This document shows, piece by piece, positions 1 to 7,569 of a stretch of DNA of 7,569 bases. The stretch covers positions 1 through 7,569 of the forward strand of contig JAJZTO010000129.1 in the NCBI GenBank assembly GCA_021848865.1, written 5' to 3'. The DNA is from Myxococcales bacterium (GTDB taxonomy: Bacteria; Myxococcota; Myxococcia; Myxococcales; Anaeromyxobacteraceae). How positions within the stretch are numbered: the stretch's first letter is position 1; every line of letters begins with the position of its first letter. The translations under genes and the position numbers were made by a program. A model generated the notes under the pieces. That model was not told where the DNA came from. It did not search any database and saw nothing but the letters and a program-made list of their open reading frames with translations.

Positions 1-162
1 GCCGCCGACCGCCACTGGGCCACCGACGTCCTGGTCGGCGCCGCCGCCGGCTCGGCCGCCGGCGTCGGGCTGCCGGTCTGGCTCCACGGCCGCCGGGACC
101 CGGACGCGAGCGGCGGCGTGCGCCTGGAGCTGCGGCCCAACGGGCTCGCCGGGACGTTCTGA
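1..162 (+). CDS. PAP2-family phosphatase, C-terminal fragment
   Basis: The first 53 codons of the window read in frame 1 to a TGA at 160-162. The fragment opens with ADRHWATDVLVG, which matches the last conserved block of the PAP2 (type 2 phosphatidic acid phosphatase) superfamily, where a histidine and an aspartate four residues later (H5 and D9 here) belong to the active site. A hydrophobic Ala/Gly-rich segment (about residues 10-28) follows and is probably the last membrane helix. The short polar tail ends in phenylalanine. PAP2 enzymes remove phosphate from lipid phosphates such as phosphatidate or undecaprenyl pyrophosphate, usually on the outer face of the inner membrane. The substrate cannot be told from this fragment. 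The start and the earlier active-site blocks lie upstream of the window. The family call rests on one motif plus the membrane segment, so it is good but not certain. Confidence 0.72.
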   Translation, partial: AADRHWATDVLVGAAAGSAAGVGLPVWLHGRRDPDASGGVRLELRPNGLAGTF

Positions 163-182
163 GGGACGCCCCCGGCCGCTGC

Positions 183-196
183 GCGCGGCGCCGCGC
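183..196. other. 14-base perfect GC palindrome in the 5' leader of the helicase gene
   Basis: GCGCGGCGCCGCGC is its own reverse complement and sits 6 bases before the ATG at 203. As RNA it could fold into a 5-bp stem with a 4-base loop. There is no T-run after it, so it does not look like an intrinsic terminator for the PAP2 gene. It could hinder ribosome access to the helicase start or be a protein site, but palindromes of this kind arise easily by chance in DNA this rich in G and C. Confidence 0.25.
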
Positions 197-202
197 CGGG
201 AC

Positions 203-2092
203 ATGATGGGACCCGTGGATCTCGACGCCCACCTGGACCGGCTCGCCCGGATGCTCGCCGCCGAGCGCGAGGAGGAGCGGCGGCGGCTCGACGAGGCGCG
301 CGGCCGGCTCCCGCTCCGGGAGCGCGAGGCCCGCGGCCTGGCGCTCGCCGACCTCGAGGCGGTCGAGGAGGGCGGGCTGGCCGGGCGGGCCCTGGTCCAC
401 TACGCCCGCGCCGGCGGCGGCGAGCTCTCCGGCGCCCGCCTCGGCGCGGGGAGCCCGGTGCGGGTGACGCTGCGGCGCGAGGAGCGGCCCGACGAGCCGC
501 AGGGCATCGTGGCCTCCCGCTCCCGCGCCCGGATCGGCGTGGCCTTCGACGACCCGCCGCCCGACTGGGCCACCGAGGGGCGCGTGGTGCTGGAGCTGCT
601 CCCCTCGCCGGTCACCTGGGAGCGGCTCTCGGGCGGGCTGCGCCGCTTGCGCGAGGAGCGGGAGGGGAAGCGCTGGCACGCCCTGCTCGCCGGCGCGCCG
701 CCCCGCTTCCTCGCCCGGCCGCGCAGGCCGGCGGCGGACGAGGCGCCGCTGAACCCGGAGCAGCGCGCCGCCCTCGACCTCGCCGACCGGGCCGAGGACC
801 TGGCGCTGGTCCACGGCCCGCCCGGCACCGGCAAGACCACGGTGCTGGTCGAGGTCATCCGCCGGGCCGCGGCCCGGGGCGAGCCGGTGCTGGCCTGCGC
901 GCCGTCCAACCTGGCGGTGGACAACCTGGTGGAGCGGCTGGCGGCCGCCGGCGTCGACGCGGTCCGGCTGGGCCACCCGGCCCGGGTCCTCCCCTCGGTC
1001 CTCTCCCACACCCTGGAGGCGCGGGTGGAGGGGCACGAGGCGGCCCGCATCGCCGCCGACCTCGTCGCCCGCGCGGTGCGGCTCCGCCGCGACGCCCGCA
1101 AGCGCAAGGCCCGGCGCGGCCCGGGCCGCTTCAGCGAGGCGCGCGACGCCGAGCGGGAGGCCCGCGCGCTGCTCGCCGAGGCGCGGGCGCTGGAGGCGCG
1201 GGCCGAGGCCGACGTCCTCTCCCGCGCGCCGGTGGTGCTCGCCACCCTCACCGGCCTCGACGCGCCGCCGCTGGCCGGCCGGCGCTTCGCCCTGGCGGTG
1301 GTGGACGAGGCCACCCAGGCGGTGGAGCCGGCGGCGCTGCTCGCGCTGCTGCGGGCCGAGCGGGCGGTGCTGGCCGGCGACCACCTGCAGCTGCCGCCCA
1401 CGGTGCTCTCGGCCGAGGCCCAGGCCGGCGGCCTCGGCACCTCGCTCTTCGAGCGGCTCTGGGGGCTCCAGGCCGCGGGCGGCGCGCCGGCGGGCCTCAC
1501 CCTGCTCGAGCAGCACCGGATGGACGAGCGCATCATGCGCTTCCCCTCCGAGGCCCTCTACGGCGGCCGGCTGCGCGCCCACCCCTCGGTGGCGCGCCAC
1601 GGGCTCGACGGCGCGCCGCTCCTGCTCGTCGACACCTCGGGGCGCGGCTTCGAGGAGTCCACGCCCGAGGGGAGCGACTCGCGCCAGAACGAGGGGGAGG
1701 CGGAGCTGGCGGCGCGGGAGGTGGAGCGCGTCCTCGCCGCCGGCCTGGCGGCGGCCGACGTGGCGGTGATCTCCCCCTACGACGCCCAGGTGCAGCGGCT
1801 GCGCCAGCTCCTCGCCGCCCGCTGCCAGGAGGGGCTGGAGGTGGACACCGTGGACGGGTTCCAGGGGAGGGAGAAGGAGGCGGTGGTGGTGTCGCTGGTC
1901 CGGGCCAACGCCGACGGCGAGGTGGGCTTCCTCGCCGACGTCCGCCGGATGAACGTGGCCATCACCCGCGCGCGGCGGAAGCTGGTGGTGGTCGGCGACG
2001 GCGCCACCGTGGCCCGCCACCCCTTCTACGAGGCCTTCCTGCGCCACGCCCAGGAGGCGGGGGCCTGGGCGAGCGCCTGGGAGCGCGGGTGA
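203..2092 (+). CDS. Superfamily 1B DNA/RNA helicase, UPF1/IGHMBP2-like
   Basis: This 629-residue protein has a full set of SF1 helicase motifs in order: a Q-motif-like LNPEQ (183-187), Walker A GPPGTGKT (205-212, K211), motif Ia APSNLAVDNL (233-242), motif II DEATQ (368-372), motif III GDHLQLPP (392-399), motif IV-like QHRM (437-440), motif V VDTVDGFQGREKE (547-559) and motif VI NVAITRAR (584-591). DEAT with QHRM and FQGRE is typical of UPF1-like rather than UvrD-like helicases. The charged helical N-terminus (about 1-60) and a beta-rich stretch (about 80-135) match the stalk and 1B domains. The Arg/Ala-rich helix at about 285-345 matches the 1C insertion. Family members move 5' to 3' along single-stranded nucleic acid using ATP. 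The substrate, DNA or RNA, is not visible. The start is uncertain: ATG 203, ATG 206 and GTG 215 are in frame and none has a strong ribosome site. Its stop overlaps the next gene. Confidence 0.93.
   Translation: MMGPVDLDAHLDRLARMLAAEREEERRRLDEARGRLPLREREARGLALADLEAVEEGGLAGRALVHYARAGGGELSGARLGAGSPVRVTLRREERPDEPQGIVASRSRARIGVAFDDPPPDWATEGRVVLELLPSPVTWERLSGGLRRLREEREGKRWHALLAGAPPRFLARPRRPAADEAPLNPEQRAALDLADRAEDLALVHGPPGTGKTTVLVEVIRRAAARGEPVLACAPSNLAVDNLVERLAAAGVDAVRLGHPARVLPSVLSHTLEARVEGHEAARIAADLVARAVRLRRDARKRKARRGPGRFSEARDAEREARALLAEARALEARAEADVLSRAPVVLATLTGLDAPPLAGRRFALAVVDEATQAVEPAALLALLRAERAVLAGDHLQLPPTVLSAEAQAGGLGTSLFERLWGLQAAGGAPAGLTLLEQHRMDERIMRFPSEALYGGRLRAHPSVARHGLDGAPLLLVDTSGRGFEESTPEGSDSRQNEGEAELAAREVERVLAAGLAAADVAVISPYDAQVQRLRQLLAARCQEGLEVDTVDGFQGREKEAVVVSLVRANADGEVGFLADVRRMNVAITRARRKLVVVGDGATVARHPFYEAFLRHAQEAGAWASAWERG
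2078..2083 (+). promoter_or_regulatory. Shine-Dalgarno site for the exonuclease gene, inside the helicase gene
   Basis: TGGGAG lies 5 bases before the GTG at 2089. It is the clearest ribosome site in the window and supports GTG as the true start, although the resulting reading frame overlaps the helicase stop (GTGA, 2089-2092). This layout allows ribosomes finishing the helicase to restart on the exonuclease. Confidence 0.55.
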
Positions 2093-2892
2093 TCGACGCC
2101 ACCTTTCAGCTGGCGCGGGGCGTCGGGCCGCACCTCGAGCGGACGCTCTGGGCGCGCGGCATCACCCGGTGGGAGGCGCTGCCGCCGCCGCCGGCCGTGG
2201 CCCTCTCGCCGCGCCTCGACGGCCGGCTCCGGGCGGCGGTGGAGGAGGCGCGCGCCGCCCTCGCGGCCCGGGACGCGGAGAGGCTGGCCCTGCTCCTGCC
2301 GCGCCGGGAGCGCTGGCGGCTGCTCCCCGCCTTCTCGGAGGGCGCCGCCTACCTGGACGTCGAGACCGACCGCGAGGGGCGCCTCACGGTGGTGGGCGTG
2401 CTCGACGCCGCCGGGCCGCGCCTTTTCGTGCGGGGCCGGGACCTCGAGGCCTTCCCCGCCGCCACCCGGGACTGGAAGCTGCTCGTCACCTTCAACGGCC
2501 TCTCCTTCGACGTCCCGGTGCTGGAGCGCGCCTTCCCGGGCTGGCGCGGGCCGCTCGCCCACCTCGACCTGCGCCACCTCTTCGCGCGCCTCGGCCTCGG
2601 CGGCGGGCTCAAGTGGCTGGAGCAGGAGACCGGCGTGGGCCGGCCCGACCACCTCGCCGGCGTCGGGTGCGCCGACGCCGTCCACCTCTGGGAGGCCCAC
2701 CTCGACGGCGACCCGGGGGCGCTGCGGCGGCTCGCCGAGTACAACGCCTACGACGTGGTGAACCTCCGCACCCTGGCCGCCATCGGCTACAACCGGATGG
2801 TGGAGCGTCACCGGCTGCCGGCCGGGCCGCTGCCCGTTCCGGGGCGGGGCGATCTGCTCTATGACCTCTCCAAGGCCCTCCTCGCCCTCTGA
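2089..2892 (+). CDS. DEDD-type RNase H-fold exonuclease, YprB/MrfB-like
   Basis: This 267-residue protein resembles the RNase H-like domain of YprB (RNase_H_2 family). Acidic residues expected for two-metal catalysis are visible: D90 and E92 in YLDVETD, D141 in FNGLSFD, and D222 in YNAYD. Y218 four residues before D222 suggests the DEDDy form. D160 in HLDLRH is also typical of this family. Residues 10-30 (GVGPHLERTLWARGI) resemble a helix-hairpin-helix DNA-binding element. In Bacillus subtilis the relative YprB (MrfB) is an exonuclease working with the helicase YprA (MrfA) in mitomycin damage repair. From memory that protein is longer, with a C-terminal TPR region that is absent here. The 4-base overlap with the helicase gene implies coupled translation and a shared task. 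The GTG start is backed by the ribosome site and by the N-terminal ATFQLARGVGP segment, which family members usually keep. Confidence 0.82.
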   Translation: MIDATFQLARGVGPHLERTLWARGITRWEALPPPPAVALSPRLDGRLRAAVEEARAALAARDAERLALLLPRRERWRLLPAFSEGAAYLDVETDREGRLTVVGVLDAAGPRLFVRGRDLEAFPAATRDWKLLVTFNGLSFDVPVLERAFPGWRGPLAHLDLRHLFARLGLGGGLKWLEQETGVGRPDHLAGVGCADAVHLWEAHLDGDPGALRRLAEYNAYDVVNLRTLAAIGYNRMVERHRLPAGPLPVPGRGDLLYDLSKALLAL

Positions 2893-2911
2893 CCGGGGCC
2901 GGCCGACCTCG

Positions 2912-4048
2912 ATGGCCCCGCTCGCCCGCGCCCTGCGCCTCGCCGCCGCCGCCGCGCTGCTCGCCGCCGGCGCCGCCCTGGCCGGCGGCGCGCCGGAGGG
3001 ATTCGTGCAGCCCCGCGACGCCGACGGCCGCTTCCTGAACCTCGACCGCGTCCCGCCCCGCGGCTTCGGCGCCTTCCTGCGCTGGCGGTGGGACCGGCTG
3101 CTCGGGCGCACCACCCGGGCCCCGGACCGCGCCCCGGTGCCGCGCGTCGAGCCGGACTTCGAGCGGCTGCGGACCCCGCCGGGGCCGGGCGAGGGGGTGC
3201 GCCTCACCTGGGTGGGCCACGCCACCTGGCTGGTGCAGCTCGACGGCAAGAGCTTCCTCACCGACCCGGTGCTCGCCGGCTCGCTCGCCGGCTTCATCCC
3301 CCGCAACGCGCCGCCGGGCATCCCCTGGGAGAAGATGCCGCACATCGACGCCGCGCTGGTCTCCCACGACCACTACGACCACCTGGACGTCCCGACGCTG
3401 GCGCGGCTGGGGGCGCCGGTGATCGCCGGCCTGGGCACCGGCCGGCTGCTGCGGGGCGAGCGGCTGCTGGTGACGACGCTCGGCTGGTGGCAGTCCACCC
3501 GGGTCGGGCCGGTGCGCATCACCTTCGTGCCGGCCCAGCACTTCGCCCAGCGCGGCCCCCTCGACCGCAACGAGCGGCTCTGGGGCGGCTTCGTGCTCGA
3601 GGGCTCGTCGGCGACCGTCTACCACGCCGGCGACACCGCGTACTTCCCCGGCTTCAAGCAGATCGGCGAGCGCTTCCGCATCGACGCCGCGCTCCTGCCC
3701 ATCGGCGCCTACGACCCGCGCTGGTTCATGCTGGCGGTGCACCTCTCGCCGGAGCAGGCGCTGCAGGCCTTCGAGGACCTGAAGGCCGGCACCTTCCTCG
3801 CCATGCACTGGGGCACCTTCAAGCTCTCGGACGAGCCGCTCGACGAGCCGCCCCGGCTCCTGGAGGCGGAGCGGGTCCGCCGCGGCCTGCCGGCGGAGCG
3901 GGTCCGGGTGCTCCCCATCGGCGGGAGCGTGGAGCTGCGCCGCCCCGCCGAGGTGCCTCCGCCCGCGGTCGCCGAGCCGTCCCGCGCCGTCGCGGCGCCC
4001 ACGGCCGCCGTCCCCGCCCCCCTCGATCTCCCGAGGCGCGGCGACTAG
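2912..4048 (+). CDS. Exported metallo-beta-lactamase-fold hydrolase, NAPE-PLD/RomA-like
   Basis: From ATG 2912 this encodes 378 residues. Residues 1-24 look like a Sec signal peptide: arginines at 6 and 9, an Ala/Leu core, and ALA before G25 as a signal peptidase I site. No lipobox cysteine is present. The fold begins with LTWVGHATWLVQ. Metal ligands are visible: HDHYDH (H152, H154, D156, H157), H210 in PAQHF, D241 in GDTAYF and H299 in MHWGTF. The pattern H-x3-R-x3-D-x-N-x2-LWGGF (from H210) is a hallmark of the NAPE-hydrolysing phospholipase D group and of bacterial proteins annotated RomA. Eukaryotic members cleave N-acyl-phosphatidylethanolamine. The bacterial substrate is unknown to me, and an envelope lipid is a guess. 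The tail from about residue 345 is Pro/Ala-rich and probably disordered. An in-frame ATG at 2861 would bury the leader and overlap the exonuclease gene, so I prefer 2912, 19 bases after that gene. Confidence 0.85.
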   Translation: MAPLARALRLAAAAALLAAGAALAGGAPEGFVQPRDADGRFLNLDRVPPRGFGAFLRWRWDRLLGRTTRAPDRAPVPRVEPDFERLRTPPGPGEGVRLTWVGHATWLVQLDGKSFLTDPVLAGSLAGFIPRNAPPGIPWEKMPHIDAALVSHDHYDHLDVPTLARLGAPVIAGLGTGRLLRGERLLVTTLGWWQSTRVGPVRITFVPAQHFAQRGPLDRNERLWGGFVLEGSSATVYHAGDTAYFPGFKQIGERFRIDAALLPIGAYDPRWFMLAVHLSPEQALQAFEDLKAGTFLAMHWGTFKLSDEPLDEPPRLLEAERVRRGLPAERVRVLPIGGSVELRRPAEVPPPAVAEPSRAVAAPTAAVPAPLDLPRRGD

Positions 4049-4051
4049 AAT
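4046..4051 (+). promoter_or_regulatory. purL: Candidate -10 element for purL
   Basis: TAGAAT differs from TATAAT at one base and is a rare AT-rich island here. Its first three bases are the stop codon of the hydrolase gene. It ends 11 bases before the purL ATG, so transcription would begin about 3-5 bases before the start codon and give an almost leaderless message. That would fit the absence of any ribosome site between the genes. No good -35 hexamer is seen at 17-18 bases upstream (tcgatc or ctcgat), so the call is tentative. Confidence 0.35.
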
Positions 4052-4062
4052 CCGCGCCCTCC

Positions 4063-6314
<2,252 letters not shown>

Positions 6315-6318
<4 letters not shown>

Positions 6319-7568
6319 CGGCAGACCGGCAGGAGCGAGAGCGTCCCCTGGCCGGTGGCGACGCCGTCGCTGGCGGTGATGGTCACCGGCTCCACCGGAG
6401 GGGGGCCGCAGGCGGCGGGGGCGGCGGCGAGGGTCGCGGTCACGGCGGGACAGGTGCCGGTGGCGCAGGAGACGGCGGACGGGACGGTCGCGCCGCCGGA
6501 GGCCGCGAGCGCCAGCTCCAGCGGATCGCCGTCGTCGTCCACCGCCCCGCTCGGGACCGGCGCGCTGCCCCCCTGGTAGGCGAGGACGTATTCGAGGCAG
6601 CTGGAGGGGTCCGAGGCGCAGCACTCCAGGACGCAAGGGCCCGCCACGGCGGCGGTCGAGTCCACCACCCGCGGCGGGCGGTTCACGACCTGGATCGTGG
6701 CGCTGCCGGCCACCAGGGTCTCGAAGGGATCGGCGAGCTGCACCGACAGGGCGTGGCTCCCGACGAAGGCCGCGAGCGAGCCGGGGCCGGTGTAGCCCAT
6801 GGCGCAGCGGGCGGTGAGCGGCCCGGCGCCGGCCACCGGCAGCAGCGTCGGGCAGATGGCGCTCCCGGTCCCACCGGCCGGGACGACCGGGTCGCCGTCG
6901 TCGTCCACCACGCCGGTGAGCGCCGCCTCGGCCACGTAGTCGCCGTGGGCGGCGTCGAAGCCGTGGTCGGCCGTCACCGTGCCGAGCAGGCCCGAGAGGC
7001 GCGGCCGGCGGTTGGTCACCACCACGTCCCAGGCGGCGTCGGCGCGGCCGCCGTTCGCGTCCTCGGCAGCGAAGGAGATGGTCCGGGAGAGGCCGGGCCC
7101 GCCGATGAGGTTCGCCGCGTCGGCGGGCGCCGCGTAGGGGACGGCGATCGAGAAGCTCGCGGCCCACTCCGTCGCGGCGAGGTCGAAGGAGGCGCCGCCG
7201 TCCCCGGCGTGCGCGGCGGCGAAGCCCAGCGAGGTGAGCGGGTCGCCGTCCGGGTCGGCGACGGTGAAGGCCGGGATGTCGGCCGACGCCAGGAAGCGCG
7301 CCCCGGCGGCGTCGTAGGCGTGGGGGACGGGGAGCGGCCCCCCGCCGGCGACCACCGGGGGCCGGTTCCGGAGCGTGACGCGCTGCTGGCCGACCGCCAC
7401 CAGCCGGTAGGCGTCGGTGGCCGTCACCGTGAAGACGTACTCGCCGGAGATGGCCGTCCCGTCGGTCTCGATGGTCACCGCCGGGCTGGGTCCGTCGGGC
7501 GGGGCGATGGTGATGAGCGGCGCCGGCATCAAGGACAGCTCGGCCGGCATGGCGACGGCCCAGGCGTA
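6315..7568 (-). CDS. Tandem Ig-like/cadherin-like repeat surface or secreted protein, C-terminal part
   Basis: The minus-strand frame is open to the window edge and gives 417 residues ending at TAG 6317-6315. An ATG at 7550 exists, but the frame continues before it (YAWAVA) and no signal peptide follows it, so I treat this as a fragment of a larger exported protein. Counting from that methionine, three units of 110-120 residues repeat. Each starts at an NRPP-type linker (62-65, 180-183 as NRRP, 290-293) and holds an acidic loop DPDGDP (99-104) or DDDGDP (216-221, 338-343). Beta-strand patterns and linkers resemble PKD, cadherin-like or bacterial Ig-like domains, and the acidic loops could bind calcium. 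No enzymatic motif or C-terminal sorting signal is seen. All ten cysteines lie after residue 230, which suggests disulfides outside the cytoplasm. Adhesion or envelope structure is likely but unproven. Confidence 0.72.
6318..7367 (-). repeat. Three tandem protein-level repeats of about 110-120 codons
   Basis: Units are about 7367-7014, 7013-6684 and 6683-6318, reading along the minus strand. They are diverged at DNA level, except that an 18-base stretch coding the VDDDGD loop is identical at 6526-6543 and 6892-6909. The first unit keeps only the DPDGDP version of that loop. A partial earlier unit (7568-7368) ends in the same way, with a strand leading into NRPP, so more units probably lie upstream. 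Confidence 0.65.
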
Positions 7569-7569
7569 G

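Noticed and set aside
163..202. Possible intrinsic terminator after the PAP2 gene.
   Set aside because: Hairpins can be drawn (CCCGGC 171-176 with GCCGGG 195-200, or the palindrome at 183-196), but no T-run follows either.
400..1536. A 378-codon minus-strand frame opposite the helicase.
   Set aside because: It is Ser/Arg/Ala-rich with no domain, and it mirrors a helicase with every motif intact.
203..2892. The helicase and nuclease as an anti-phage defence island.
   Set aside because: No Cas, restriction, toxin or mobile-element genes are near, base composition does not differ from the neighbours, and the flanks are housekeeping genes, so a repair role is simpler.
2026..3808. Several open frames of 131-439 codons on the minus strand and a plus-strand frame at 2169-2864 across the exonuclease and hydrolase genes.
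   Set aside because: They overlap genes with full catalytic motifs and show only repetitive Arg/Ala/Gly/Pro sequence, as expected for shadows in GC-rich DNA.
3088..4062. The purL frame stays open for 325 codons upstream of ATG 4063, suggesting a long N-terminal extension.
   Set aside because: The extension lies in another frame of the hydrolase gene and is composition-driven. PurL homology begins just after 4063.

Overview
The window comes from a very GC-rich bacterium (GC clearly above 70%, third codon positions almost all G or C). The gene content and protein style (periplasmic alanine-rich leaders, a large Ig-like repeat surface protein, small-type PurL) fit a delta-proteobacterial/Myxococcota genome, with Anaeromyxobacter-like bacteria my best guess. 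That placement is inference from composition and remembered homologues, not from a search.

Layout. Bases 1-162 are the 3' end of a PAP2-type membrane phosphatase. After a 40-base gap with a perfect GC palindrome come four tightly packed plus-strand genes. They are a superfamily 1B (UPF1/IGHMBP2-like) helicase (203-2092), a DEDD-type RNase H-fold exonuclease of the YprB/MrfB kind (2089-2892, overlapping the helicase stop by 4 bases), an exported NAPE-PLD/RomA-like metallo-beta-lactamase-fold hydrolase (2912-4048), and purL (4063-6318). The minus strand then carries the C-terminal 417 residues of a secreted or surface protein built of tandem beta-sandwich repeats (6315-7568). Its stop codon shares a single CTAG with the purL stop.

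How the genes relate. The overlapping helicase and exonuclease look like a co-translated nucleic-acid processing pair, probably for DNA repair. The PAP2 enzyme and the NAPE-PLD-like hydrolase, if active, act on lipids or phosphoesters in the envelope and have no obvious link to the helicase pair. PurL is a housekeeping purine enzyme, and its partners PurS and PurQ are not in the window. It may have its own promoter overlapping the stop codon of the gene before it.

I see no tRNA, rRNA, CRISPR array, insertion sequence, attachment site or intrinsic terminator. This looks like ordinary chromosome. The items most worth a second look are the helicase-exonuclease pair, the shared CTAG stop, the near-leaderless purL start, and the cysteine-skewed repeat protein. 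I do not see convincing evidence of a wholly new system.
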